Shown piece by piece: positions 27,027 through 35,825 of a stretch of DNA of 64,000 nucleotides (position 1 is its first letter; the number at the start of each line of letters is the position of its first letter). The position numbers were made by a program, and so were the translations under genes. The stretch is from Sphingomonas folli. GTDB lineage: Bacteria; Pseudomonadota; Alphaproteobacteria; Sphingomonadales; Sphingomonadaceae. Under the pieces are notes generated by a model. That model saw only the letters and a list, made by a program, of their open reading frames with translations. It ran no database searches and was not told the origin of the DNA. The stretch spans positions 248,001 to 312,000 of the forward strand of contig NZ_JAHXZL010000002.1 of NCBI RefSeq assembly GCF_019429525.1, read 5' to 3'.

Positions 27027-29288
27027 TCAGAACCGATTGTCGCGCGGGAAGCCGTTGGGGGGCATACGTCCCGCCGCCCCGCGCGCGGTGCGCCACGCCG
27101 ACAGGTCGGTCTCGGTGCGCACGCGTCCGCTACCCCCGCCCATCGCCCAGCTCAGCCCCTCGGCGAACACCAACGTGCGCGCGTCGGCGAGACCGCCCTC
27201 GCGGTAGCGCTGCAGCTGCACCCCCTGCCCGCGCGTCATCTCGGGCAGGTCGGCCATCGGGAAGAGCGCCAGCTTGCGATTGTCGCCGATCACCGCGACG
27301 AAATCGTCCGCGGGCGCGACGCGATAGACGACGACCAGCCGTGCGCCCGGCCGCGGCGTCATCACCGTCTTACCCTTGCGCGTCTCGGCGATCACCTCGG
27401 CGCCCGGCACGACGAAGCCGCGCCCGTCGCTGGCCGCGATGAGCAGCCGCTCGGCCGCGCCGGCGCGGAGCAGCGCCACGATCGGCACGCTGCCGTCGAG
27501 GTCGATCGAGGCGCGCACCGGCTCGCCGAAGCCGCGGCCGCCGGGCAGCTTGTCCGCGGCGAGCGTGAAGAAGCGCCCGTTCCCCGCCGCCAGCAGCAAT
27601 TTATCGGTGGTGTGCGCGTGGAAGGCGAAGGCGGGGCCGTCACCCTCCTTGAACTTCATCGTCTCGGGCGCGGAGAGGTCGACATGGCCCTTCATCGCGC
27701 GGATCCAGCCGCGCTCGGACAGGATCACCGAGATCGGCTCGCGCTCGATCATCGCCTCCAGCGGGATCTCGCGCGCGGCGGCCTGCTCCTCGATCGTGGT
27801 GCGGCGCGCGCCCAGCTTCGTCTCGACGCCGTAGCGGTCGCGCACCTTGGCGAAGTCGCGCTTCAGCCGCGTGCGCTGGCGCGCCTCCGAGCCGAGCAGC
27901 TGGGTGAGCGTCTCCTGCTCCTTCGTCAGCGTGTCGCGCTCGCGCCGCAGCTCCATCTCCTCGAGCCGGCGCAGCGAGCGCAGCCGCATGTTGAGGATCG
28001 CCTCGGCCTGACGGTCGGAGAGCGCGAACTCCGCCATCATCACCGCCTTGGGCTCGTCCTCGGTGCGGATGATCTCGATCACCCGATCGAGGTTGAGGAA
28101 GGCGATGAGATAGCCGCCGAGCAGCTCGAGCCGGTCGGCGATCTTGCCGAGCCGGTGCTCGGTCCGCCGGCGCAGCACGACGAACTGATGCTCGACCCAG
28201 GCCGCGAGCGCCTCGCGCAGCGACATCACGCGCGGCGTGCGGTCCTTGTCGAGCACGTTGAGGTTGAGCGGGATGCGCGTCTCCAGGTCGGAGAGGCGGA
28301 ACAGCCCGTCCATCAGCACCTGCGGGTCGACGGTGCGGCTGCGCGGTTCCAGCACCAGCCGGATATCGGCGTCGCTCTCGTCGCGCACGTCGGCGAGGAT
28401 CGGCAGCTTGCGATCGTTGATCAAGGCGGCGACCTGCTCGATCAGCTTGCCCTTCTGCACGCCATAGGGGATCTCACTGACGACGATCGTCCACGCCCCG
28501 CCTTTCTCGCGCTCGACCGCCCAGCGCGCGCGGACGCGGAAGGCGCCGCGCCCGGTGGCATAGGCCTCGGCGATGACCGCGGGCGCGTCCACCAGCAGCC
28601 CGCCCGTGGGAAAGTCCGGACCGCGGACGTGGGCGAGGATCGCCGCGTCGTCGGCGTCGGGTGTGTCGACCAGCAGGATCGCCGCCTCGAGCAGTTCGGC
28701 AGCATTGTGCGGCGGCACGCTGGTCGCCATCCCCACCGCGATCCCCGCGGCGCCGTTGGCGAGCAGGTTGGGGAAGGCGCCCGGGAAGAGCTCGGGTTCC
28801 TGCTCCTCGCCGTTGTAGGTCGGGCGGAACTCGGCGGCGTCCTCGTCGAGCCCGTCCATCAGGTCGATCGCGACCTGGGTCAACCGCGCCTCGGTGTAGC
28901 GGTAGGCGGCGGCGTTATCGCCGTCGATGTTGCCGAAATTGCCCTGGCCGTCGACGAGCGGGTAGCGCAGCGCGAAATCCTGCGCGAGCCGCACCATCGC
29001 GTCGTAGACCGACTGGTCGCCGTGCGGGTGATATTTGCCGATCACGTCGCCGACGACGCGCGCGCACTTCTTGTAGCCCGAGGCGGGATCGAGCCGCAGC
29101 AGCCGCATCGCCCAGAGCAGGCGGCGGTGCACCGGCTTGAGCCCGTCGCGCACGTCGGGCAGCGAGCGCGCGGTGATCGTCGACAGCGCGTAGACGAGAT
29201 AGCGCTCCGACAGCGCGCTGTCGAAGGGCGCGTCGAGCACGCCGACGGGCGGGTTGTCGGGGGGGAGAGCGGTCGCGTCGGTCGCCAT
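27027..29288 (-). CDS. parC: DNA topoisomerase IV subunit A
   Basis: 753 residues, typical alphaproteobacterial ParC. The breakage-reunion domain has ITARSLPDVRDGLKPVHRRL (about 38-57), the quinolone region GKYHPHGDQSVYDAM (84-98) and the catalytic tyrosine Y131 in AAAYRYTEAR. A C-terminal beta-pinwheel follows (about 500-750). Topoisomerase IV unlinks daughter chromosomes. Positions equal to E. coli ParC S80 and E84 are Q92 and D96. From memory this Q-S-x-Y-D pattern is normal in alphaproteobacteria and should not be read as an acquired resistance change. parE is not in the window. Confidence 0.96.
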   Translation of the reverse strand: MATDATALPPDNPPVGVLDAPFDSALSERYLVYALSTITARSLPDVRDGLKPVHRRLLWAMRLLRLDPASGYKKCARVVGDVIGKYHPHGDQSVYDAMVRLAQDFALRYPLVDGQGNFGNIDGDNAAAYRYTEARLTQVAIDLMDGLDEDAAEFRPTYNGEEQEPELFPGAFPNLLANGAAGIAVGMATSVPPHNAAELLEAAILLVDTPDADDAAILAHVRGPDFPTGGLLVDAPAVIAEAYATGRGAFRVRARWAVEREKGGAWTIVVSEIPYGVQKGKLIEQVAALINDRKLPILADVRDESDADIRLVLEPRSRTVDPQVLMDGLFRLSDLETRIPLNLNVLDKDRTPRVMSLREALAAWVEHQFVVLRRRTEHRLGKIADRLELLGGYLIAFLNLDRVIEIIRTEDEPKAVMMAEFALSDRQAEAILNMRLRSLRRLEEMELRRERDTLTKEQETLTQLLGSEARQRTRLKRDFAKVRDRYGVETKLGARRTTIEEQAAAREIPLEAMIEREPISVILSERGWIRAMKGHVDLSAPETMKFKEGDGPAFAFHAHTTDKLLLAAGNGRFFTLAADKLPGGRGFGEPVRASIDLDGSVPIVALLRAGAAERLLIAASDGRGFVVPGAEVIAETRKGKTVMTPRPGARLVVVYRVAPADDFVAVIGDNRKLALFPMADLPEMTRGQGVQLQRYREGGLADARTLVFAEGLSWAMGGGSGRVRTETDLSAWRTARGAAGRMPPNGFPRDNRF

Positions 29289-29352
29289 GGATCAGGCTGC
29301 TAGCAGCGCGCGGCCCCGTTCCACAACCGTTCCGCGCGCGGTGCGGCCCGGC

Positions 29353-30252
29353 TCAGCCCCCCGCGGCGGCGCGGTCGCGTCCCAGCGCCTCGCTCAGCCA
29401 CTCGCGGAAACGCCGGATCTTGAGCACCTTGGCGCGCGCCTCCGGGTAGACCAGCCAATAGGCCTCGCCCATCGAGGACAGCTGCGCGAACGGGCGCACC
29501 AGCCGCCCCGACGCGAGGTCATTGTGCCAGAAGAAGGGCGTCAGCATCGCCACGCCCTGCCCCGCGATCGCGGCATGGCCCTCGTGCGCCTGCGAGTCGA
29601 GCCGCATCCCCGTCCGCCGCGCCCCGACCGCGTCCAGCCCGGCCTCGCGCAGCCAGTGCGCCCACCACGGGTCCTGCGCGCTGATCAGCGGCAGCTCCAG
29701 CAGGTCGACCGGCGCGAGCCGCCCGCCGTGCGCGGCGAGGAAGCCGGGCGAGCACATCGGGGTGAAGTCGAGCGGCAGCAGAGCGTGCTGCGCCAGCCCC
29801 GGCCAGCCGCCCGGCCCCGAGCGGATCGCGACGTCCACCTCGTCGGCGGCGAAGTCGACGAGCCCGTCGCTGGTCCACAGCCGTACCGCCGTGGACGGGT
29901 GCGCGAGGTGAAAGCCGCCGAGCCGCCACGCCAGCCAGGTGTTGGCGAAGGTGTTGGTGACCGAGACGGTCAGCACCGCCTCGTCCTCGGCGCGCAGGCC
30001 GGCGAAGGCCGCGTCGATCGAGTCGAAGGCCGCCGCGAGCTGCGCGCCGACGCGGCGCCCCGCCTCGGTGAGCGCCACGCGGCGACGCTCGCGGCGGAAG
30101 AGCGGCACGCCGAGCCGCTCCTCCAGCAGCCGGATCTGATAGCTCACGGCCGCCTGGGTCATCCCCAGCTCGCCAGCCGCCGCGGTGAAATTCTCGTGCC
30201 GCGCGGCGGCCTCGAACACGCGGACGGCGGCGAGCGGCGGGAGCTGGCGCAT
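29353..30252 (-). CDS. LysR family transcriptional regulator (GcvA-like)
   Basis: 299 residues from the ATG at 30252. The winged helix-turn-helix is at about 1-60 (LAAVRVFEAAARHENFTAAAGELGMTQAAVSYQIRLLEERLG). The effector-binding domain is about 90-295. Sequence style (MRQLPPLAAVRVFEAAARH, PLFRRERRRVALTEAG) is that of the GcvA/AmpR branch. It is divergent from a 52-codon gene at 30353, the usual layout for a LysR target, but the target is not proven. In-frame upstream codons would add 36 basic residues unlike the family. Confidence 0.92.
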   Translation of the reverse strand: MRQLPPLAAVRVFEAAARHENFTAAAGELGMTQAAVSYQIRLLEERLGVPLFRRERRRVALTEAGRRVGAQLAAAFDSIDAAFAGLRAEDEAVLTVSVTNTFANTWLAWRLGGFHLAHPSTAVRLWTSDGLVDFAADEVDVAIRSGPGGWPGLAQHALLPLDFTPMCSPGFLAAHGGRLAPVDLLELPLISAQDPWWAHWLREAGLDAVGARRTGMRLDSQAHEGHAAIAGQGVAMLTPFFWHNDLASGRLVRPFAQLSSMGEAYWLVYPEARAKVLKIRRFREWLSEALGRDRAAAGG

Positions 30253-30352
30253 GCTCGGAGCATAAGCGGGCCTTATCAACTTGGGCCAGCTCTTTGTTGG
30301 TGTGCTGCGCCTGCGAGGCCTATCTCGGCGCCTCCAGCGATGGAGGACCGTC

Positions 30353-30511
30353 ATGAACATGGATTTCGAGAGCGAAGCCTTTGCCCGCCATCACGACACG
30401 CTGTCGGGCGGCATCCACACCTTCGTCGAATCGCTGCTGGCGGGGATCGCGGCCTTGCAGCGACGGCGCTTCGCTGCGCCCTGGCGCACGGCGGCGCGGC
30501 GCGCGCGCTGA
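30353..30511 (+). CDS. Small hypothetical protein divergent from the LysR gene
   Basis: 52 residues. The ATG at 30353 has GGAGG 6 bases upstream, a strong site. The acidic N-terminal half (MNMDFESEAFARHHDTLSGG) leads into a short amphipathic or hydrophobic helix (IHTFVESLLAGIAALQ) and a very arginine-rich tail (RRRFAAPWRTAARRAR). No family is recognised. The ribosome site and position opposite a LysR regulator support a real gene; the unusual tail makes a chance ORF possible. Confidence 0.45.
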   Translation: MNMDFESEAFARHHDTLSGGIHTFVESLLAGIAALQRRRFAAPWRTAARRAR

Positions 30512-30643
30512 GCGATCACCGCCGCGCTTTCCGCGACGAGCGGAGCCGCGGCGGTATCGATCGGGCGCGGTCCTGCGCTACACGCGGGTGCGCCGGTGTG
30601 CCTAGCGCCGCCGCGCATCCACGCCACGCACGGGAGCCGCTGT

Positions 30644-31846
30644 TTGCCACGCTACGGGATGATCGACGGGCTGCGCGGCTTCTTCCTGGTGTTCATGCTG
30701 ATCAACCACCTCGTCTTCCAGGGCGAGCTGTGGCTGCAGCGGATCAATCACAACCAGTTCGCCTATGTCGAGGACGCGCAGGGCTTCGTCTCCCTGTCGG
30801 GCCTGATGATCGGGCTGGTGTACGGCCGCAAGATGCTCAGGCTGGGTGCACCCGCGGCGAGCCGGCTGGTCTGGGCGCGCGCCTTCGAGCTGTATCGCTA
30901 CGCGATGGGGATCGTCGTCGCGGTGTTGCTCGCGCGGCTGGTGCTGCCCGACGCGGCGCGGCTGTGGGGCAATTGGCTCGGCCACACCAGCCTGACCGGC
31001 GAGCCACTGCGGCTGTTCGCCATCGCCACCTTCGTGTTCCAGCCGACCGTCATGGACATCCTGCCGCAATATGTCCTGTACATGCTCGTCGCGCCGCCGA
31101 TCCTGAAGCTGTGCCTCGACGGGCGCGTCGCGCTGGTGGCGACCGTCTCGGGGCTGCTGTGGTTGGCGGGGCAGCTCGGCTTCCAGCACGCGCTGACCGA
31201 CCCGCTCGGGCGCTGGTTCACCGCCTCGGACGGGCAGGGCCTGCGCGCGGGCTTCAACCTGCTGGGCTGGCAGATCGTCTTCTTCTCGGGGATGATCGCT
31301 GGCGCGCTGACCGCCTCGGGGCGGATCGACTGGCATCGGCTGTTCCGTCCCGAGGCGAGCGGCGTCGCCAGGATCGCGCTGGCGGTGTGCCTGTTCTTCC
31401 TGCCGATCCGGCTGCTCACCGCACGCGGCATCCTACCCGACGTGGCGATCAGGCGCATCGAGCTGCTCGAGGTCCGCGCCGACTTCAGCCTGGTCTATCT
31501 GGTCAACTTCGCCGCGGTAGCGATCGGGCTGGCGTGGCTGATGATCGCGGGGCCGCGGCACGCGCGCGGCTGGGTGCGGCAGGCGGCGGGCGTGGTGCGC
31601 GGGCTGTTCTCGGTGCCGTTCCTGCGGCTGCTCGGCCGGCACTCGCTCTACGTCTATGTGTGGCACGTCGCGATCGTCTACGGCGTCTATTACGTCGACC
31701 AGCGCTACGGCCCCTTCCCCGTCTGGGTGCGCACGCTGTGCGCGGTGGCAGGGGTGGCGCTGCTCACCCTGCCCGCGCTGTGGCGCGAGCGCGGCAGGCG
31801 CCCCGCCGCCGAGCCGGGCCGTACCCCGAGCGAGGCCTCGTCGTGA
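30644..31846 (+). CDS. OpgC family membrane protein
   Basis: About 400 residues from the TTG at 30644, which has GGGAG 7 bases upstream and gives the expected start MPRYGMIDGLRGFFLVFML; a GTG 48 bases earlier would add a non-homologous stretch. Ten or so membrane helices run through the protein. The conserved N-terminal MIDGLRG-x-FLVFMLINH and the C-terminal LGRHSLYVYVWHV are the OpgC marks. OpgC transfers succinyl groups to periplasmic glucans in enterobacteria; the acyl group and acceptor here are not known. Its TGA overlaps the GTG of the hydrolase gene (GTGA), so the two are coupled. Confidence 0.88.
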   Translation: MPRYGMIDGLRGFFLVFMLINHLVFQGELWLQRINHNQFAYVEDAQGFVSLSGLMIGLVYGRKMLRLGAPAASRLVWARAFELYRYAMGIVVAVLLARLVLPDAARLWGNWLGHTSLTGEPLRLFAIATFVFQPTVMDILPQYVLYMLVAPPILKLCLDGRVALVATVSGLLWLAGQLGFQHALTDPLGRWFTASDGQGLRAGFNLLGWQIVFFSGMIAGALTASGRIDWHRLFRPEASGVARIALAVCLFFLPIRLLTARGILPDVAIRRIELLEVRADFSLVYLVNFAAVAIGLAWLMIAGPRHARGWVRQAAGVVRGLFSVPFLRLLGRHSLYVYVWHVAIVYGVYYVDQRYGPFPVWVRTLCAVAGVALLTLPALWRERGRRPAAEPGRTPSEASS

Positions 31847-32742
31847 CTCGCGCGGCGCTTGCCGTCGCGCTGCTGCTGGCCTCATGCTCGCCGGCGATGA
31901 CCGCCCCGACCGCGCCGCACCGCCCGCTGACCTGGGCCGACCTGACCGCGCGCCCGCGCCCGGCGCCCGATCGCACGCTCTCCTACGGCGACGACGCGAT
32001 GCAGAAGGTGGACGTGTGGCTGCCGCGTGGCGCGCGACCCTATCGTACCGTGCTGATGGTGCACGGCGGCTGCTGGCAGACCGGGATCGCCGACCGGCGG
32101 CTGATGGACTGGGTCGCGGACGACCTGCGCCGCGCCGGCTATGCGGTGTGGAACATCGACTATCGCGGGGTCGACCGCGCCGGCGGCGGCTATCCCGGCA
32201 CCTTCGCCGACGCCGCCGCGGCCACCGACCTGATCCGCGCGGAGGGGCCGGCGCTCGGGCTCGACCTGCGCCATATCGTCGCGATCGGCCATTCCGCCGG
32301 CGGCCATCTCGCGCTGTGGCTCGCCGGGCGCGCGCGACTCCCCGGCGACAGCCCGCTGCGCCGCGCCGACCCGCTCCCGATCGCGCGCGTCATCAGCCTC
32401 GGCGGCCTGCCCGACCTGGCGGCGACCGCGGCGAGCCCCGACAATGGCTGCGGCACCGAGGTGGTGGCGCGGCTGGTCGGCGGCGACCGCGCCGACCCCT
32501 ATGCCGACACGTCGGTGCCGCGGCTGCTGCCGCTCGGCGTGCCGCAGGACCTGGTCAACGGTCGCGAGGATCGGATCATCCCTTACCGTCTCGCCACCGA
32601 CTATGTCGCGCGCGCGCTCGCCGCCGGCGACCGCGCCGCGCTCCACACGGTGCCGGCGACCGGCCATGTCGAGCTGATCGCGCCCGAGAGCGCTGCGTGG
32701 GCGGAGACGAAGCGGCTGCTGGCGCGCGCCTTCGCCCGCTGA
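31843..32742 (+). CDS. Alpha/beta hydrolase lipoprotein (esterase/lipase-like)
   Basis: 299 residues from the GTG at 31843. A signal sequence with lipobox LLASC (Cys about 15) suggests a lipid-anchored envelope protein. The alpha/beta fold shows the oxyanion motif VLMVHGGCW (about 68-76), nucleophile elbow GHSAGGHLALWLAG (Ser about 149) and a C-terminal GHVELIAPES (His). It resembles the BD-FAE/carboxylesterase group. Its coupling to OpgC suggests that it acts on an acylated periplasmic glucan, perhaps as a deacylase; this is inference. Confidence 0.87.
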   Translation: MTRAALAVALLLASCSPAMTAPTAPHRPLTWADLTARPRPAPDRTLSYGDDAMQKVDVWLPRGARPYRTVLMVHGGCWQTGIADRRLMDWVADDLRRAGYAVWNIDYRGVDRAGGGYPGTFADAAAATDLIRAEGPALGLDLRHIVAIGHSAGGHLALWLAGRARLPGDSPLRRADPLPIARVISLGGLPDLAATAASPDNGCGTEVVARLVGGDRADPYADTSVPRLLPLGVPQDLVNGREDRIIPYRLATDYVARALAAGDRAALHTVPATGHVELIAPESAAWAETKRLLARAFAR

Positions 32743-32842
32743 GCTGATTTGCAGCGCCTCCCCCCTTCCCCTATACGGCGGCTGATTCCCGCCCCGGCCG
32801 CGCGACTGCTCCGCCGGGGCGTTCCTTTTCCGAGGGTGAGCG

Positions 32843-33622
32843 ATGGCACGGCGGCGGCAGATCTACGAGGGCAAGGCGAAGATCCTCTACGAGGGTCCGG
32901 AGCCGGGCACGCTGATCCAATATTTCAAGGACGACGCCACCGCCTTCAACGCCCAGAAGAAGGGGACGATCAACGGCAAGGGCGTGCTCAACAACCGCAT
33001 CAGCGAGCACATCTTCACGCTGCTCGACCATATCGGCGTGCCGACGCACTTCATCCGCCGCCTCAACATGCGCGAGCAGCTGATCCGCCAGGTCGAGATC
33101 GTGCCGATCGAGGTGGTGGTGCGCAACGTCGCCGCCGGCTCGCTGTCGAAGCGGCTCGGCATCGAGGAGGGCGTGAAGCTGCCGCGCACCATCCTCGAAT
33201 ATTATTACAAGGACGACGCGCTCGGCGACCCGATGATCTCGGACGAGCATATCGCCGCCTTCGGCTGGGCCAGCCAGGACGAGATGCACGACATCGCCGA
33301 CCTGGCGATCCGCGTGAACGACTTCCTCAGCGGCCTGTTCGCCGGGGTCGGGATCCGGCTGGTCGACTTCAAGCTCGAGTTCGGCCGCATCTGGGACAAT
33401 GACTATAGCCGGATCATCCTGGCGGACGAGATCAGCCCCGACGGCTGCCGGCTGTGGGACATGGAGTCGAACGAGAAGCTCGACAAGGACCGCTTCCGCC
33501 GCGACCTCGGCGGCGAGGTCGAGGCCTATCAGGAAGTCGCGCGCCGGCTCGGCCTGTTCCCCGAGGGCGGCGAGACCGCGGTGCTCGACATGGAGAGCCA
33601 CCGCAAGCGCCGCGGCAAGTGA
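32843..33622 (+). CDS. purC: Phosphoribosylaminoimidazole-succinocarboxamide synthase
   Basis: 259 residues, complete SAICAR synthase. It starts [33 protein letters not shown] (about 4-36), with [21 protein letters not shown] (about 92-112), [10 protein letters not shown] and [15 protein letters not shown] in the catalytic core. It ligates aspartate to CAIR with ATP in purine synthesis. First gene of purC-purS-purQ; 61 bases separate it from purS. Confidence 0.97.
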   Translation: MARRRQIYEGKAKILYEGPEPGTLIQYFKDDATAFNAQKKGTINGKGVLNNRISEHIFTLLDHIGVPTHFIRRLNMREQLIRQVEIVPIEVVVRNVAAGSLSKRLGIEEGVKLPRTILEYYYKDDALGDPMISDEHIAAFGWASQDEMHDIADLAIRVNDFLSGLFAGVGIRLVDFKLEFGRIWDNDYSRIILADEISPDGCRLWDMESNEKLDKDRFRRDLGGEVEAYQEVARRLGLFPEGGETAVLDMESHRKRRGK

Positions 33623-33683
33623 TCACGCCCGCGCCGCGGTGGGAGGTTGCCCCGCGCGGCGCGGCGCGGCATAGCGCGCGGCC

Positions 33684-33914
33684 ATGAGACTGCGCATCCA
33701 TGTCACACTGAAGCCCGGCGTGCTCGACCCCCAGGGCAAGGCGATCGAGCACGCGCTCGCGGGACTCGGCTTCCAGGGCGTCACCGACGCGCGGGTCGGC
33801 AAGCTGATCGAGCTCGAGGTCGCCGAGGGCACGTCCGACGCCGACGTCGACTCGATGTGCCGCCAGCTGCTCGCCAACACCGTGATCGAGAATTACCGGA
33901 TCGAGCGCGCGTGA
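33684..33914 (+). CDS. purS: Phosphoribosylformylglycinamidine synthase subunit PurS
   Basis: 76 residues, the small bridging subunit of the three-part FGAM synthase: [45 protein letters not shown]. It holds PurQ and PurL together and helps ammonia channelling. Its stop overlaps the GTG start of purQ (GTGA), so the two subunits are coupled. Confidence 0.96.
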   Translation: MRLRIHVTLKPGVLDPQGKAIEHALAGLGFQGVTDARVGKLIELEVAEGTSDADVDSMCRQLLANTVIENYRIERA

Positions 33915-34579
33915 GGGCCGCGGTCATCGTCTTCCCGGGCTCGAACTGCGATCGCGACATCGCGGTCGCGCTGGAGCAGGTGACCGGGCGCGCGCCGACG
34001 ATGGTGTGGCATCGCGACACCGAGCTGCCCGACGGCGTCGGCCTGGTCGCGGTACCGGGCGGCTTCTCCTACGGCGACTATCTCCGCTCGGGCGCGATGG
34101 CCGCGCGCTCGCCGATCATGCGCGCGGTGGCGAGCGGGGCCGAGCGCGGCCTGCCCGTGCTGGGCGTGTGCAACGGCTTCCAGGTGCTCACCGAGGCGGG
34201 GCTGCTGCCGGGCGCGCTGATGCGCAACGCCGGTCTGAACTTCGTCTGCCGCGACGTCACGCTGTCGGTGGACAACGCGCAGACGGCCTTCACCAGCCGC
34301 TATGCCGCGGGGGAGCGGGTCGTCTTCCCGGTCGCGCACCATGACGGCAATTATGTCGCCGACGCCGAGACGCTCGACCGGATCGAGGGCGAGGGCCGCG
34401 TCGCCTTCCGCTACGCCGAGCCGGTGAACGGCAGCGCGCGCGACATCGCGGGCGTGCTCAACGCGGCGGGCAACGTGCTCGGACTGATGCCGCACCCCGA
34501 GCGGCGCGTGGAATCGGCGCACGGCGGCGACGACGGCCGGCGGCTGTTCGAGGGGTTGCTGGAGACGGTCGGCGCCTGA
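33911..34579 (+). CDS. purQ: Phosphoribosylformylglycinamidine synthase subunit PurQ (glutaminase)
   Basis: 222 residues. Class I glutamine amidotransferase with nucleophile C87 in [11 protein letters not shown] and the His/Glu pair in LMPHPERR near the C-terminus; SGGFSYGD-type loop ([14 protein letters not shown], about 48-61). Releases ammonia from glutamine for PurL. The GTG at 33911 lies inside the purS stop. purL does not follow; the next gene is on the other strand, so purL is elsewhere. Confidence 0.97.
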   Translation: MRAAVIVFPGSNCDRDIAVALEQVTGRAPTMVWHRDTELPDGVGLVAVPGGFSYGDYLRSGAMAARSPIMRAVASGAERGLPVLGVCNGFQVLTEAGLLPGALMRNAGLNFVCRDVTLSVDNAQTAFTSRYAAGERVVFPVAHHDGNYVADAETLDRIEGEGRVAFRYAEPVNGSARDIAGVLNAAGNVLGLMPHPERRVESAHGGDDGRRLFEGLLETVGA

Positions 34580-34621
34580 GCGACGCGGTCGAGTCGCGCT
34601 TCTCTCCCAGCCTGCTTCGCC

Positions 34622-35380
34622 TCACACCCGCGCGCGGAACGGCGTGAAATCGGTGTCGCGGTCGTAGACGTCCACTCCCTCGACCCGCTTGAGCCAGCCG
34701 ACCACCAGATAGGTCAGCGGCGTCAGCGCCGCCTCCCAGCCCGTCTTGAGCGCCCATTGCGTGAACAGGACGACCACCACCAGGTGCGGCGTCCATCCCG
34801 GCGCGCCGAGGAAGGCGAGCGGGTAGAAGATCAGGCTGTCCACCCCCTGCCCCGCGACCGTCGAGCCGATCGTGCGCATCCACAGGTGGCGCCCCTCGGT
34901 GAGGACCTTCATCCGCGCGAGCACGTAGGAGTTGACGAACTCGCCGGCCCAGAAGGCGCACATGCTCGCGAAGACGATGCGCGGCACCTGGCCGAACACC
35001 GCCTCGTACGCCGCCTGGTTGCCCCAGTCGGGCGCGGGCGGCAGCGCCACCACCACCCAGGCCATCGCCGCCATGAAGACGGTCGCGGCGAAACCGACCC
35101 AGATCACGCGGCGCGCGTGCGCGTAGCCGTATACCTCGGTCAGCACGTCGCCGATGATATAGCTCACCGGGAAGAACAGGATGCCCGCGCCGAACGGCCA
35201 GTCGCCGATGCCGGGCAGCGCCACGCGCGCGACCTTGCCGGCGCCGAGCACGTTCGACAGCAGCAGGATCGCCACGAACGCGGCCATCACCAGGTCATAG
35301 TAGCGGAAATGCGTGGCGTCGACGCGCGCGGCGTCGGTCGGCGGCGGGGTGCGCGAGGGCTCGGCCATGCGCGCGATCAT
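34622..35380 (-). CDS. Queuosine precursor transporter (YhhQ/VUT family)
   Basis: About 252 residues with six membrane helices. Family marks: FRYYDLVMAAFVAILLLSNVLG, GAGILFFPVSYIIGDVLTEVYGY (about 65-87) and a C-terminal LTYLVVGWLKR. Members import queuine or preQ0/preQ1 for tRNA modification. The start is uncertain: ATG 35380 has AAGGA nine bases upstream; ATG 35368 and ATG 35404 are also in frame. It converges on purQ and is divergent from tRNA-Arg(UCU). Confidence 0.9.
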   Translation of the reverse strand: MIARMAEPSRTPPPTDAARVDATHFRYYDLVMAAFVAILLLSNVLGAGKVARVALPGIGDWPFGAGILFFPVSYIIGDVLTEVYGYAHARRVIWVGFAATVFMAAMAWVVVALPPAPDWGNQAAYEAVFGQVPRIVFASMCAFWAGEFVNSYVLARMKVLTEGRHLWMRTIGSTVAGQGVDSLIFYPLAFLGAPGWTPHLVVVVLFTQWALKTGWEAALTPLTYLVVGWLKRVEGVDVYDRDTDFTPFRARV

Positions 35381-35426
35381 GCCGGCCATTCCTTCCGGCT
35401 TCAATCCGCGCTACGCGCGTCAGCGG

Positions 35427-35503
35427 GCGCCCGTAGCTCAGCTGGATAGAGCAAGGAGCTTCTACCTCCTTGGCCGGGGGTTCGAGTCCCTCCGGGCGCG
35501 CCA
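35427..35503 (+). tRNA. tRNA-Arg (UCU)
   Basis: 77 bases including CCA. The acceptor gcgcccg pairs with cgggcgc, and the D arm is gctcagctggatagagc. The anticodon stem aggag/ctcct has loop cttctac, giving anticodon TCT. The T arm contains gttcgagtc. Confidence 0.97.
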
Positions 35504-35825
35504 CCGTCACCCATGATCGATGCCAATGAATTTGCGTGGTTTCTTCCGGAGTAACCACCCCAAATACTTGGCGCTCCAAGCTTATCCTGAGATCAGGCGG
35601 CAGCGACCGGGCGCGGCCGGTCGCTATCGCGCGCGATGTACTCATCGCCGCGACAGCGAACGCCCGACTATATTTCCCGGATCGAGACAGAACGTTCGGC
35701 GCATGGCCGCGCGATCTCAGGTTTGACCGCGATATTTACATAAGTTTAGCGGGTCGCGGTATACGACCCCGACCATCGAAGCGGCCCGTGTCGCGGACCG
35801 ACCAGGGAAGGTGGGAAGGAAGGCA
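35504..35825. other. Gene-free leader between tRNA-Arg and the first chemoreceptor
   Basis: 322 bases, noticeably less GC-rich than the rest. It holds a perfect 9-bp hairpin at 35602-35625 (agcgaccgg/ccggtcgct), plausibly a transcript end after the tRNA. A possible -35 TTGACC lies at 35723-35728 in the AT-rich stretch ttgaccgcgatatttacata, and there is a 6-bp inverted repeat gggtcg...cgaccc near 35751. These probably form the promoter region of the receptor gene. No ORF with convincing features. Confidence 0.45.

Noticed and set aside
27027..29288. ParC Q92 and D96 at the positions of E. coli S80 and E84 as a possible quinolone-resistance change
   Set aside because: To my knowledge alphaproteobacterial ParC proteins normally carry this Q-S-x-Y-D arrangement, so it is not evidence of selection.
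26961..29303. 780-codon plus-strand open frame opposite parC
   Set aside because: It mirrors parC, is His/Arg/Asp-rich and has no ribosome site or domain.
30596..30643. Upstream GTG start for the OpgC-family gene
   Set aside because: The added residues do not fit the family, and the TTG at 30644 has a proper ribosome site and gives the expected M-x-R-Y-x-MIDGLRG start.
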